Shown here: piece by piece, positions 39,000-49,699 of the stretch
Layout of the letters: the number at the start of each line of letters is the position of its first letter
Position numbering within the stretch: position 1 is the stretch's first letter
NCBI GenBank assembly: GCA_021108405.1
Contig: JAIOQW010000350.1
Coordinates: forward strand, 1 to 58,973
From: Methanosarcinales archaeon
GTDB taxonomy: Archaea; Halobacteriota; Methanosarcinia; Methanosarcinales; Methanocomedenaceae
Direction: 5' to 3'
Length of the DNA stretch: 58,973 nt
Notes under the pieces: model-generated
The model's database searches: none
What the model was told of the DNA's origin: nothing
Seen by the model: the letters and a program-made list of their open reading frames with translations, nothing else
Position numbers and translations under genes: made by a program

Positions 39000-39923
39000 A
39001 TGGAATTTCATCGCAATCATATAATCTCTATGAAGGATTTTACGCGCGATGAGATTGATTATATCCTGGACCGTGCCGGCAAGCTTGAATCCCTGGCCAG
39101 AAGTGGAAGATCTGATATCCTTTCAGGAAAGATACTGGCTTTACTTTTTTATGAGCCCAGTACCAGGACACGTATGTCCTTTGAAACTGCTATGCTCAGA
39201 CTCGGAGGAAATGTCCTGAACCTGGGTTCAAAGGATGCAAGTAGCGTTATCAAGGGCGAGACCCTTGCAGATACAATTAGAGTAATAAGTACTTATTCAG
39301 ATGCTATCGTATTGCGCCACACCAGTGAAGGTGCAGCACAGATGGCTATGGAATTTTCATCTGTCCCTATAATCAATGGAGGAGATGGTGCCGGGCATCA
39401 TCCCACACAGACACTATTGGACCTTTATACTATTAAACGTGAAAGTAGTCTGGAACATCCCGATGTTGCAATAGTAGGAGATTTAAAATACGGCCGTACA
39501 GTGCATTCATTGACCTATGCACTATCACTTTATGGTGCGAATATTACCTTTGTTTCACCACAACAACTGAAGATGCCTGACCAGATCATAGGTGACCTAA
39601 AAGCAAGGGGTGCCCATGTAAATGAGACCGAGAACCTTGATCAGGTCCTTAACAATATTGATGTGTTATACATGACCCGCATCCAGAAGGAACGGTTTCC
39701 TGACCCGACTGAATATAATAAAGTAGCCAACGCATATAAGATCACCAATAAGCAGCTTGCACATGTCAGACAGAATATGATAATTATGCATCCTCTTCCC
39801 AGGATCAATGAGATAGATAGTTCAATAGACAATACAGCTCATGCCCGGTATTTTCAGCAGTCATTCTATGGCGTTCCTATAAGGATGGCGCTGCTTACTA
39901 TAGTTATGGGGACCGATATATGA
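39000..39923 (+). CDS. pyrB: aspartate carbamoyltransferase catalytic subunit
   Basis: FYEPSTRTRMSFETAMLRLGG, YMTRIQKERF, MHPLPRINEID. Confidence 0.97.
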   Translation: MEFHRNHIISMKDFTRDEIDYILDRAGKLESLARSGRSDILSGKILALLFYEPSTRTRMSFETAMLRLGGNVLNLGSKDASSVIKGETLADTIRVISTYSDAIVLRHTSEGAAQMAMEFSSVPIINGGDGAGHHPTQTLLDLYTIKRESSLEHPDVAIVGDLKYGRTVHSLTYALSLYGANITFVSPQQLKMPDQIIGDLKARGAHVNETENLDQVLNNIDVLYMTRIQKERFPDPTEYNKVANAYKITNKQLAHVRQNMIIMHPLPRINEIDSSIDNTAHARYFQQSFYGVPIRMALLTIVMGTDI

Positions 39924-40384
39924 ACACTACGCGTGAACTGAGGGTCAGACCTATTGTAAGTGGTACTGTTATTGACCATATTGTTGCCGGACAGGCAATT
40001 AATGTGCTTCGGATACTGGGTATCACAGGTGTTTCCGATGCTGTGGTATCCATGATTATGAATGTTCCGAGTAATACACTTGGACATAAGGATATAGTAA
40101 AGATAGAGAACCGTGAACTTAAAGAAAAGGAAGTCGATAAGATCTCACTTATTTCACCCAGCACCTCTATTAATATTATCAGGGATTATGAAGTGGTTGA
40201 TAAATATAATGTTGAGATGCCTTCTACTGTAGAAGGAATGGTGAAGTGTACTAATCCGAACTGTATATCCAACACCAATGAACCGGTTACTTCAAAGTTT
40301 ATTGTGCAGAATGATCCGTTCAGACTACGGTGTTTGTATTGTGAACATGTGATATCCGAACAAATAGCGCAATATCTACTATAG
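39920..40384 (+). CDS. pyrI: aspartate carbamoyltransferase regulatory subunit
   Basis: RVRPIVSGTVIDHIVAGQAINVLRILGI; C-x-x-x-x-x-C..CLYCE zinc site. Confidence 0.97.
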   Translation: MNTTRELRVRPIVSGTVIDHIVAGQAINVLRILGITGVSDAVVSMIMNVPSNTLGHKDIVKIENRELKEKEVDKISLISPSTSINIIRDYEVVDKYNVEMPSTVEGMVKCTNPNCISNTNEPVTSKFIVQNDPFRLRCLYCEHVISEQIAQYLL

Positions 40385-40582
40385 AAGACTAATCAAAGAT
40401 ACCTTAAATATTGATAAGGGTTATTAAGGCATCATTATAAGTAAAATAATCGATATAACAATTATAGTGATTATTCATTAATATTAGGGGATGATACTAT
40501 AGAACTCACACCAATCCAAAAAGAGATATTAACAGCATTAATTAATCTTTACCGTCAATATAAACATGCGATCAAAGGGGAA

Positions 40583-41374
40583 ATGATCGCAGATGTCATT
40601 AACCGGAATCCCGGAACAGTCAGAAATCAAATGCAATCACTTAAGGCTCTTGGTCTGGTTGAAGGAATCCCCGGTCCGAAAGGGGGTTATAAAGCCACTG
40701 GTGCTACCTATGAGGTATTAAGCATTGATGAAATGGATAATGAAGTAGTAGTACCGATCTATAGAAATCAACAGCACATGGATGAGCTTACAGCTGCGGA
40801 GATAAGTTTCACTACGGTACGTCATCCTGATACTTGTAACGGAATTATCCGTATACTTGGAGATATCCGTGTTTTTGATAGCGGAGACACGATCCAGGTA
40901 GGTCCTACTCCTGTTAATAAATTGATCATACGTGGGAAAGTGGTGGGACGTGATGATTCATCCAATTCTTTATTATTTTCAATTATCGAAATGGTATCAC
41001 TACCAAAACGTCCTATTATCGATTATATTTCAGAAAAAAATATTACCGTACCTGCCAGTGCAACAATTCAAGAGGCTGCCAGGATATTTACTCAAAATAA
41101 TATCCATGGGGCTCCCGTTAATGATAAAGGCAGTATTGTTGGCATTATAACATTTACTGATATTGGTCATACACTTGCCAGTGGAAAGATGAATGTGAAA
41201 ATAAGAGAGATAATGTCAAAAGATATAATTTCTATTGAGGGGGATATGCCGCTGTGTGATGTTGTAAAGATACTTGATGAGAAAAAGATTGGCAGGATTA
41301 TGATCACAGTGGATGGAAAATATAAAGGTATTATTAGTAAGACTGACGTTCTTCATGAAATGATTGTTTTATAG
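40583..41374 (+). CDS. HTH + paired CBS domain regulator
   Basis: HTH-like N-terminus (frame extends upstream to ~40500, IELTPIQKEILTALINLYRQY) and two CBS repeats. Confidence 0.85.
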   Translation: MIADVINRNPGTVRNQMQSLKALGLVEGIPGPKGGYKATGATYEVLSIDEMDNEVVVPIYRNQQHMDELTAAEISFTTVRHPDTCNGIIRILGDIRVFDSGDTIQVGPTPVNKLIIRGKVVGRDDSSNSLLFSIIEMVSLPKRPIIDYISEKNITVPASATIQEAARIFTQNNIHGAPVNDKGSIVGIITFTDIGHTLASGKMNVKIREIMSKDIISIEGDMPLCDVVKILDEKKIGRIMITVDGKYKGIISKTDVLHEMIVL

Positions 41375-41526
41375 TTTTGGTCCAAACAATAATATATGTT
41401 TTTTTCTCAGTTTAGGTTCATAGGTATGTATGCAGATTAACGTTGAACCCTACTATCCTGCAGATCAACGTTAATCCTTAACAGTCTGTTTGATCGATTT
41501 CAAATGGACTTCCATACACTGAATAA

Positions 41527-42189
41527 TTATGTAGGCCCGTGTTCCTGGATATCTACTTTTTGTTGTTTTCCATGCCAGACAATTGTGCCGTGCTTAAAGT
41601 TCTGATAACTTCCATCCTCACTCTCTGTGACTTCAGAAGCAGGTGGGCCGAATTTTCCATCCAGACCCCCTAATTTATACCATTCGATCCTTGGGCGGCC
41701 CCTCATCTCAAATATCCCATGATCAGGATGTGAGTAGATATCTCCGAACTGGAAGTGCTGACATTCACCTTTTTGGTCCTCTGTAGCCTGGATCTCCCTG
41801 ACAGGATATCCCATTACACTCTTCTCGGCTCCCATTTCTCTCCATCTGTCCAGTATCGGACCGTGTAATGCAATGCATTTGAAAAGAGGATGACAGTAAA
41901 TAGCTCCCCCGGTGAAGTTGTTATAACTACGTTCATCATCAAGACTAATAGTATCTGATGTGGGGAGTTTGAGATAACTTGACTCAGATCCCATTTTCAT
42001 ATACTTACTTTCGACCATGCCGTAAACACAAAAAGCTCCTGAATCCGGATTCCAGTAGATAGAACCGTTATCGAACCGCTGAAATTTTCCTTTATCATCA
42101 ATGGTTTTTCTAGATTCACCGTGAGGTTTACCTAATACCCCATCAGCACCACCCATAGATGCCCATTTCTTTTCTATTTCATCAAACAT
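41527..42189 (-). CDS. LGFP-repeat protein
   Basis: Repeated W..LG...G.LG.P..E....DG..Q.F..G.IYW.P units. Confidence 0.8.
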   Translation of the reverse strand: MFDEIEKKWASMGGADGVLGKPHGESRKTIDDKGKFQRFDNGSIYWNPDSGAFCVYGMVESKYMKMGSESSYLKLPTSDTISLDDERSYNNFTGGAIYCHPLFKCIALHGPILDRWREMGAEKSVMGYPVREIQATEDQKGECQHFQFGDIYSHPDHGIFEMRGRPRIEWYKLGGLDGKFGPPASEVTESEDGSYQNFKHGTIVWHGKQQKVDIQEHGPT

Positions 42190-42334
42190 ATTTTCAACAC
42201 TCTCTAAAATGAATTTATATAACTGAATATACCTTTTTTAATAATATATAACATACTTGGTTTTTAAATTTTTCGAAATAATACGGCCGTTAAAATAAAT
42301 GATAAAGCAGTTGTTCATAGTTGATCAGTATTGA

Positions 42335-43384
42335 TCAAACCGTTATTATACGACTACTTGAATATTTTTTAGCCCATATATTAGCAAATTCAGAAGGATC
42401 AATAGCAGGAAATGTGTCAATTAGGCACACATCACAACCGTCTATATAATCAGGAAGATACCGTAAATCCCCAAAATATACTTCTGCTGCGATCCGGCCA
42501 TTTCTTTTAACAACAGCTACTTGCACTGGTTTATCTCCAATAAGTGAAAGGTCTGTTATTGTCAATACAGGTTCGACATCCACACCAAGTATAGCACTAT
42601 TAACTTCCAGGTTCAGCAGTAAATTCTCAATAGCAGGACGCCATGCATCATTGAATATCACTTTACCTGCACCAAAGAGCATGCTCATCAGGCCAAGTGT
42701 ACCAGGACCACACATTCCATCCACTACTATCCTGCCACCCAGCATACCTTTTATGTCCAGCGACCCGAGTACCTGCATCTTATGATCATTATCAAATTCG
42801 ATGTGTATTTTACTTTGATTTTTATATATCACCAGCTCCCCAAAAGCGCTTTGGGCAAGATCACATCTCATATCGCAGCCAGCCAGTAATGAATATTCAT
42901 GTGGCCTGGAGTTAGAATCCAGTATACCTACACTCTTTGCCTGATCACCTATACGCAGGATCACACCCTTTATCTCAGGCACCTGTTCTACAATGTCCTG
43001 TGCCGTTTGCGATCCGGTATTATCTACAATAAGCACAAGCGAGTCGGGTCCAAGACGCGGTGGATACATGATTGGGAAACCTCTATAGATCAAAGGCGTT
43101 CCTGTCCGGATAAGACCGGATTTTTCATCCCGTTCACCATGCCTGATCATAATAGACAGAGCATGTGCCATCACTGCATTCAAAGGACGTCGGCCGCATG
43201 AACTGCATAATAAGAAAGTACTGCTTAGATCATGTATATCTATAATTGTAGTTAAAGGAGCAGTGGTATTCCATTCAGGTTCAGGCCCACAGTTCCCACA
43301 GGCAGTATAGAGTTCGTATATGGAATCCAGAACTTCTTCCGCCACCCGGATGCAGTCAGGGTTATTACATATCTGGCACTTGAT
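42335..43384 (-). CDS. conserved archaeal/methanogen protein with Cys motifs and methyltransferase-like fold
   Basis: CQICNNPDC, CGNCG, CSSCG; VVDGMCGPGTLGLMSMLFGAGKVIFNDAWRPAIENLLLNLE SAM-binding-like. Confidence 0.65.
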   Translation of the reverse strand: MKCQICNNPDCIRVAEEVLDSIYELYTACGNCGPEPEWNTTAPLTTIIDIHDLSSTFLLCSSCGRRPLNAVMAHALSIMIRHGERDEKSGLIRTGTPLIYRGFPIMYPPRLGPDSLVLIVDNTGSQTAQDIVEQVPEIKGVILRIGDQAKSVGILDSNSRPHEYSLLAGCDMRCDLAQSAFGELVIYKNQSKIHIEFDNDHKMQVLGSLDIKGMLGGRIVVDGMCGPGTLGLMSMLFGAGKVIFNDAWRPAIENLLLNLEVNSAILGVDVEPVLTITDLSLIGDKPVQVAVVKRNGRIAAEVYFGDLRYLPDYIDGCDVCLIDTFPAIDPSEFANIWAKKYSSSRIITV

Positions 43385-43400
43385 CATATTATCAATCCAT

Positions 43401-44387
43401 TTAAAACTGTGTGAATCCACGAGCTTTCATTTCTGTCACATTACCATGTTGTTCAATTATCATACCTTTTTGTATAACTTCACCGATCACAGTATATTGA
43501 ACTGGTGTTTTATTGTTCAATTTTTCAAGGCATTCGGGTCGAATAGTGAACAGCAGTTCAAAATCACCACCGGTGTAAATACTCCAGTTAAACAGTTCAT
43601 CTTCATTATAGGCCAGGCTGCGAACATCATTGTGTATTGGTATACTATTTGCCTGTATATGAAATCCTACATTACTAACTGCAGCAATATCATATAGAGA
43701 TAGTGCCAGTCCGTCGCTGATATCCATCATAGATGTCAAACATCCTGTTTGCGCTAATGATATACCTTCCGGTATCCTCACAACCGGTTGATAGAGTTTA
43801 TCCAATACAGACCGATCAGTACTTCTATTATGCATAAGTGCATCCAGTGCAGCACCTGCAGTACCAAGCTCACCTGTCACACATACCAGATCACCTATTT
43901 GTGCTCCTTTTCTTAAGACTATAATCTCCGCATCTACCAGTCCGAGTGCGGATCCTGTAATAGTTATCTCATCATGCCTGTCAATATCACCACCTATGAT
44001 AACCGTACCGCTGTGTCTGGCACATTCATCCATGCCCCTTACTAAAGCTTCCACAAAATCCAGCTCAAGATCAGGCGGCAGTCCGAGAGCCATCATGATA
44101 CCTATTGGACTGGCACCCATAGCTGCAATATCGCTTAAATTCACAGCAACACTCATCCAGCCCATCTGCTGTGGTGTCATACCCGGTGGAAAATCAGTGG
44201 TGCTGTGAAGCATGTCTGTTGATGCAACCAGAAGTTTTGAGATGCCAATATCTATAACGGCACAGTCATCCTTTCCGGGACCTATATATTGATCAGGGGC
44301 TTGATTGATGTGATTTTGGTTTTTTTCCAGTATGCCGGTGATTAAAGAAATTAGTTCTCTTTCCTTAATATTCTTTATTTTTGTCAT
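43401..44387 (-). CDS. thiL: thiamine-monophosphate kinase
   Basis: GPGKDDCAVIDIG, STDMLHSTTDFP, GGDIDRHDEITITGSALG. Confidence 0.93.
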   Translation of the reverse strand: MTKIKNIKERELISLITGILEKNQNHINQAPDQYIGPGKDDCAVIDIGISKLLVASTDMLHSTTDFPPGMTPQQMGWMSVAVNLSDIAAMGASPIGIMMALGLPPDLELDFVEALVRGMDECARHSGTVIIGGDIDRHDEITITGSALGLVDAEIIVLRKGAQIGDLVCVTGELGTAGAALDALMHNRSTDRSVLDKLYQPVVRIPEGISLAQTGCLTSMMDISDGLALSLYDIAAVSNVGFHIQANSIPIHNDVRSLAYNEDELFNWSIYTGGDFELLFTIRPECLEKLNNKTPVQYTVIGEVIQKGMIIEQHGNVTEMKARGFTQF

Positions 44388-44534
44388 ATCAGCAGATTTT
44401 TTCCTGTAACTGGTAATTGGATTTGATGTTGGTATTTAAGTCCTTCTTCTATTTATCATATAACCTTAAAACCTCCGGCATATTTCGAAACGTTCTTATT
44501 GTAGCAAATAATAGAACATAAATTATCAATATTA

Positions 44535-44795
44535 TTGAGGGAATTTAATATGGCAAAGAAAGATAAGAAACTGGTACTTTCAGAAGAGAGTTGTATTGGT
44601 TGTGGCAACTGTGCATCAGTATGTCCTACAAATATTAAAAAGCAAAAAGATATAGACTTTGATGTTGATACAGAGGCAAGGGCCATTGCTGTGTCCAATG
44701 GAATGGCTGTTATAGATTACGACCTGTGCATAGCCTGCGGTATCTGTGTTAAGAACTGTCCGGTAGATTCATTAATGATCGAAGTTGCAGCATAA
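44535..44795 (+). CDS. 2x[4Fe-4S] ferredoxin-like protein
   Basis: CIGCGNCASVCP and CIACGICVKNCP. Confidence 0.9.
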   Translation: MREFNMAKKDKKLVLSEESCIGCGNCASVCPTNIKKQKDIDFDVDTEARAIAVSNGMAVIDYDLCIACGICVKNCPVDSLMIEVAA

Positions 44796-44861
44796 CATCA
44801 ATAATTAGTAGCAGTAACTTTTTTCTTTTTTTAAGCTTGAAAGCTTCTATATATCGGGGAT

Positions 44862-45008
44862 ATCCACTCTGTATTGGTGGACGACCTGCCTGATGATTTT
44901 GATTATATTGCCCAGGGGCACCTGCACAGAAAAGACAGGGAACGATACATCAAGTATCAGGGTAAAAGAATAAATATATCATTTGAAGAAACAAGTGTAA
45001 GTATATAG
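44862..45008 (+). pseudogene. C-terminal fragment of Mre11/SbcD-type metallophosphoesterase
   Basis: IHSVLVDDLPDDFDYIAQGHLHRKDRERYIKYQGKRINISFEETSVSI-stop; GHLH motif. Confidence 0.55.
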
Positions 45009-45083
45009 GTCTGAATTATACCGTGATGTTGCATAAGGTATTTTAAGTAATAGTACATCTAAGGGGTATATCTTCAATTATCG

Positions 45084-45146
45084 CGCCCGTTATGTACAGG
45101 GCGGCCCCAGACAAAGAGGCCGGGGCTATAGGGAATTATTTCCTAT
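45084..45146 (+). promoter_or_regulatory. three tandem hairpins in the 5' region of rps13-rps4-rps11-rpoD
   Basis: CGCCC(gttatgtaca)GGGCG; GCCCC(agacaaagaggcc)GGGGC; ATAGGGAA(tta)TTTCCTAT just before GGAGGA RBS. Confidence 0.5.
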
Positions 45147-45162
45147 CGGAGGAATGCATTAA

Positions 45163-45633
45163 ATGGCAGAACCAAAAGAAAAAACCGAACAAGAAGAGAT
45201 AAAACATATTGTCCGTATCGCTAATACCGATCTGGAAGGAAAAAAGAGTGTTCAGTACTCACTAACAGGTATAAAAGGAATTAACCGACGCTCAGCACGG
45301 ATCATTGCTGATATATCAGGCATAGACCCTGCAGCGACCATGGGATATCTTGAGGATGAACAGATAGAAACCATGAATAAAACAGTAGATGATATTGAGT
45401 CAATTCTACCTGTATGGATGCTTAACAGGCGTAAGGATCTTTTGAGTGGTGAGGATAAGCATATTATTGCTACAGATGTACTGTTAATTAAAAGAGAAGA
45501 TCTTAATAACATGAAAAAGACCCGTTCATATAAAGGTATCAGGCATGAGCGAGGGCATAAAGTAAGAGGACAGAGAACCAAATCCACAGGGAGAAGAGGT
45601 CTTGTTGTCGGTGTCAAGAGAAAGGTGAATTAG
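45163..45633 (+). CDS. rps13: 30S ribosomal protein S13
   Basis: IVRIANTDLEGKKSVQYSLTGIKGINRRSA; RHERGHKVRGQRTKSTGRRG. Confidence 0.97.
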   Translation: MAEPKEKTEQEEIKHIVRIANTDLEGKKSVQYSLTGIKGINRRSARIIADISGIDPAATMGYLEDEQIETMNKTVDDIESILPVWMLNRRKDLLSGEDKHIIATDVLLIKREDLNNMKKTRSYKGIRHERGHKVRGQRTKSTGRRGLVVGVKRKVN

Positions 45634-45646
45634 GTGGTGATGAAAA

Positions 45647-46246
45647 ATGGGATATCCAGGTAAGAATACCAAGTCATATGAAACACCAAAGCATCCCTGG
45701 CAGGCGCTCAGGATGGCAGAAGAAGTGGGTTATATTAAGACCTATGGACTCAGGAATAAACGTGAGGTTTGGAAGGCCCAGAGTATGCTTCGAAAATACC
45801 GCCGTTCTGCCATGAAGTTGTTAGCAGAGATCACGGAAGGAGAATTAACAGGTCACAACAGAACGATAGCTGATGATATATTAAACAGACTTAAACGATA
45901 TAGTGTTTTGTCCACAGAAGGCAGTCTGGATGATATTCTGGCACTTGATACAAAAAAGTTTCTTGAGCGAAGACTTCAGACACAAGTATATAGACAGGGT
46001 TTTGCAAGTACCATAAGGCAGGCAAGACAGTTCATTACACATGGTCATATTTCAGTATCTAATAAAAAGATCACTATACCCGGTTACCTTGTATCAATGG
46101 ATGATGAACAAAAGATAGAGTATTATGCTAATTCACCATTGCAAAAGAAGGAACATCCTCAACGTCTAGCTGAGATCGTGAAGAATGAGATCATTCAGAT
46201 AGAGGAAGTACAGCAAGACAGAAGGAAGAAAGGTAGAAGAAGATGA
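45647..46246 (+). CDS. rps4: 30S ribosomal protein S4
   Basis: [32 protein letters not shown]. Confidence 0.97.
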   Translation: MGYPGKNTKSYETPKHPWQALRMAEEVGYIKTYGLRNKREVWKAQSMLRKYRRSAMKLLAEITEGELTGHNRTIADDILNRLKRYSVLSTEGSLDDILALDTKKFLERRLQTQVYRQGFASTIRQARQFITHGHISVSNKKITIPGYLVSMDDEQKIEYYANSPLQKKEHPQRLAEIVKNEIIQIEEVQQDRRKKGRRR

Positions 46247-46269
46247 TAAAAACAACAGGAGTGTAGACC

Positions 46270-46659
46270 ATGACAGAAGGAAAATGGGGTGTAGCGCATA
46301 TACATGCATCATTTAATAATACCATAATCACTATTACGGATGTAACAGGTGCAGAGACCATTGCCAAAATAAGCGGCGGTATGGTTGTGAAAGCTGCTCG
46401 TGATGAGAGTTCCCCTTATACGGCAATGCAAATGGCAAATATATTGGCAGAAAAGCTCAAGGACAAAGGTATACTGGGTATTCATGTAAAAGTACGTGCT
46501 CCAGGTGGTAATAAACAAAGAAGTCCTGGTCCGGGTGCGCAGGCAGCCATAAGGGCCTTTGCCAGAGCAGGTATTAGAATAGGTAGAATTGAAGATGTAA
46601 CACCCACACCACACGATGGTACTCAATCCAAAGGCGGACGTAGAGGTAGAAGAGTATAA
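46270..46659 (+). CDS. rps11: 30S ribosomal protein S11
   Basis: [37 protein letters not shown]. Confidence 0.97.
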   Translation: MTEGKWGVAHIHASFNNTIITITDVTGAETIAKISGGMVVKAARDESSPYTAMQMANILAEKLKDKGILGIHVKVRAPGGNKQRSPGPGAQAAIRAFARAGIRIGRIEDVTPTPHDGTQSKGGRRGRRV

Positions 46660-47463
46660 GTGAGGCAAAGAATGGAAATAGATATCATCGAATTATCTGA
46701 TAAAAAAGCCAGATTCCTAATTAGTCAAATAGAACCTGCAATAATTAATGGACTCCGCAGAAGCATGCTGGCAGAAGTCCCTACCATAGCAATAGATTAT
46801 ATCAACATATATGATAATACTTCAGTCTTATTTGACGAACAAATTGGACTACGAATGGGATTGATACCTTTTACTACTGACCTGGAGTCCTATGTTCCTC
46901 CCGAGGAATGTGACTGCAACGGTGAGGGGTGTACTAAGTGCCAGGTGTCATTGACATTAAGTTCCCAGGGGCCTAAAATGGTATATTCTGGTGATATATT
47001 ATCCTCTGACCCTAAAATCGTACCAGGTGATGACAGGATTCCCATAGTAGAATTAAAAAAGGATGATGAGCTGGTATTGGAAGCAATTGCTAAACTGGGT
47101 ACTGGCCGTAAGCATTCCAAATGGCAGGCTGGAATTGCATGTGGTTATAAGAATTTACCTGTTATTACTATACTGGAAAGCTGTGATTCATGCCAAAAGT
47201 GTGTGGATGAGTGTCCAAAGGGAATACTTATGATGGAGGATGATATACTCACAGTCACTGATCCTTTTAAGTGTAACCTATGCAGTCTGTGTATGGCTGT
47301 ATGTGATATTGATTCCATTGTTGTTCAGGGTAAGGGTGATTCGTTCATATTCCGCATGGAATCTGACGGTTCATTCACAGCCAGGGACCTGTTACTTGAA
47401 GGGGCAAATGTTATTATTAATAATGCAAAACAACTAAATGAGATCCTGACAGAAATCGAATGA
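46660..47463 (+). CDS. rpoD: DNA-directed RNA polymerase subunit D with ferredoxin-like domain
   Basis: NGLRRSMLAEVPTIAIDYINIYDNTSVLFDEQIGLRMGLIP; CDSCQKCVDECP/CNLCSLCMAVC. Confidence 0.95.
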   Translation: MRQRMEIDIIELSDKKARFLISQIEPAIINGLRRSMLAEVPTIAIDYINIYDNTSVLFDEQIGLRMGLIPFTTDLESYVPPEECDCNGEGCTKCQVSLTLSSQGPKMVYSGDILSSDPKIVPGDDRIPIVELKKDDELVLEAIAKLGTGRKHSKWQAGIACGYKNLPVITILESCDSCQKCVDECPKGILMMEDDILTVTDPFKCNLCSLCMAVCDIDSIVVQGKGDSFIFRMESDGSFTARDLLLEGANVIINNAKQLNEILTEIE

Positions 47464-47479
47464 ATTTAATTGACCCTAT

Positions 47480-47564
47480 GCGGGGGTTGCCCAGTCAGGT
47501 CAAAGGCGATAGCTTGAGGGGCTATTCTCGTAGGAGTACGCGTGTTCGAATCACGTCCCCCGCA
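47480..47564 (+). tRNA. tRNA-Leu (anticodon GAG)
   Basis: Acceptor GCGGGGG/CCCCCGC + A; anticodon stem ATAGC-TTGAGGG-GCTAT; long variable arm; T-arm CGTGTTCGAATCACG. Confidence 0.93.
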
Positions 47565-47593
47565 TTCTTTTTTCCATATTATCAGTGAAATGA

Positions 47594-47911
47594 ATGACTA
47601 TAACAGATGCTGTGAAGAAATCGTTTGATGGTGTTATTATTGACCTGGAAGTAATACCGGCAAGTAAGACTGTTAAGGTTGTGAGTGGGTATAATCCATG
47701 GAGAAAACGTATCACAGTTAAACTCACACAAGCTGCACAAAAAGGGAAAGCTAATAAGCAGTTAATTGTTGAGTTATCTAAAATATTAATGGTCAGTGAA
47801 TCTGATATCACTCTGATATCAGGGCAAACCAGTCATAAGAAGACAGTATTTATTAAAGGTGTGGAAGTTAAACAGGTACTTGATTTGTTAGAAGTGTTTT
47901 ATTATGAATGA
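47594..47911 (+). CDS. DUF167 family protein
   Basis: KVVSGYNPWRKRITVKLTQAAQKGKANKQLIVELSKIL. Confidence 0.85.
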   Translation: MTITDAVKKSFDGVIIDLEVIPASKTVKVVSGYNPWRKRITVKLTQAAQKGKANKQLIVELSKILMVSESDITLISGQTSHKKTVFIKGVEVKQVLDLLEVFYYE

Positions 47912-48412
47912 ACATGACAATAGTATCATAGATACCATAACTTAATATATAGTTTCAACAATAATAGTATTGAAAATAACATTATAATCAAATACAATTA
48001 ATATTAATAGGTGAAATTTAATAATTAAAATAGTTGGAATAATATCATAATTCAGTATTATCCTTAAAAATAGTGTCCTTACATGACACTTATAAAATTT
48101 ATTATTATATAAATGGGGTATTCAATTGGATGGGAAAGGAAAAGGGTTAAAAAACTAAAAATATCGGTATATTTACATTCAGGAAAGAATTGTTTAAAAT
48201 AAATTAAAGGACATATTATTTAATCATCAGATGTCAAAAAATGTTATTATTAAGCAATTTGGGAAATGAATTCTATTTTTCTGTATATTTAATTATAATT
48301 ACAGTGGATATGGGATTTAAAAAATATATACAAGGTTCAATATTTTTGGACTTTTTTCATTCAGGTAAACTGATATTTTCCGGACTATTTTTTACTCACA
48401 GAGGTAATCCAT

Positions 48413-49672
48413 ATGCAAAATACAGATACTACAAAATATATAATTCATGCAAAAATAAAAGCGGATGGGATTGTTGAAAGACCTGACGCAGTTGGTGCGA
48501 TATTTGGTCAAACCGAAGGGCTATTAGGTAATGACCTTGACCTCCGGGATCTTCAAAAAACAGGAAGGATCGGAAGAATAGAGGTCAATATTAAGTCCAA
48601 TGTAGGTAAATCAATTGGCAATATAGATATTCCTTCGAGTCTTGATAAGACAGAAACATCTATATTAGCTGCTTCACTGGAGACAATAGACAGAATAGGA
48701 CCATGTATTGCAAATATTGAGATTTCGAAGATAGAAGATATCCGACATTCTAAAAGAAAACAAATAATTGAAAGGGCTAAATTTATTCTTACTGATATGT
48801 TCGATGACAGCTGGCCGGAAAGCCAGGAGATCACCGATGAAGTAAAGGAAGCTGCAAGGATTGAAGAATTGACATTCTTTGGCAAGGATAATATCCCCTG
48901 TGGACCTAATGTTGCTACTTCCGATGCTATTATTGTAGTAGAAGGACGGGCAGATGTACTAAATATGCTAAAGTACGGGATCAAGAATTCTATAGAAGTT
49001 GGGGGTACCAATGTTCCCCAGACTGTCATTGATCTATGTAAGAAGAAGAAAGTTACAGCTTTTACTGATGGGGACCGTGGCGGTGAACTGATCATCAAAG
49101 AATTGCTACAAGTAGCAGATATTGATTTTATTGCAAGGGCTCCGGATGGCAAAGGAGTGGAAGAGCTGGTTCAAAAAGAGATTGTAAAATCCCTTCGCCA
49201 GAAAATACCAGTAGAACAGGCAATGGATATGTATCAAATTGGGGGTAGAAGAGCAAGACCCATACCTCAATCGAAACGTAGAGAAGATAGACCGGAAATC
49301 AGGTCCAGAGTGGTAAAAGCCCCTATCGCCAAATCCAGGGTAGCAGAACGTCCCCATAGAAGAGTGGAACAGACAGCTCCTACAATGGCTAATGAATTCA
49401 AAACCCACATGAATGAACTGCATGGCACATTAAGTGCACGGTTTTTAGATAAGAATAAAAAGGTTATTAAGGAAGTTACAGTAAGGGATCTGGCCAATTC
49501 AATGAAAGATATAGACAACAGGGTTAAAAGTATCGTGTTTGACGGAGTAGTAACTCAGCGGCTGGTAGATATTGCTACTGGAAAAGAAATACATGATATT
49601 ATCGGTGCAAAAATAGGCAATATCACGAAAGTACCGGTAGATCTGAATATTTCCTCTACTGGCGAATTGTGA
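48413..49672 (+). CDS. dnaG: archaeal DnaG-type primase
   Basis: [68 protein letters not shown]-type toprim. Confidence 0.95.
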   Translation: MQNTDTTKYIIHAKIKADGIVERPDAVGAIFGQTEGLLGNDLDLRDLQKTGRIGRIEVNIKSNVGKSIGNIDIPSSLDKTETSILAASLETIDRIGPCIANIEISKIEDIRHSKRKQIIERAKFILTDMFDDSWPESQEITDEVKEAARIEELTFFGKDNIPCGPNVATSDAIIVVEGRADVLNMLKYGIKNSIEVGGTNVPQTVIDLCKKKKVTAFTDGDRGGELIIKELLQVADIDFIARAPDGKGVEELVQKEIVKSLRQKIPVEQAMDMYQIGGRRARPIPQSKRREDRPEIRSRVVKAPIAKSRVAERPHRRVEQTAPTMANEFKTHMNELHGTLSARFLDKNKKVIKEVTVRDLANSMKDIDNRVKSIVFDGVVTQRLVDIATGKEIHDIIGAKIGNITKVPVDLNISSTGEL

Positions 49673-49699
49673 ATGTTATTATAATAGTATTAATAGTAT

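Noticed and set aside
48241-48477. ORF of 78 aa before dnaG
   Set aside because: Overlaps the dnaG start, no RBS or similarity evident; probably noncoding AT-rich upstream sequence.
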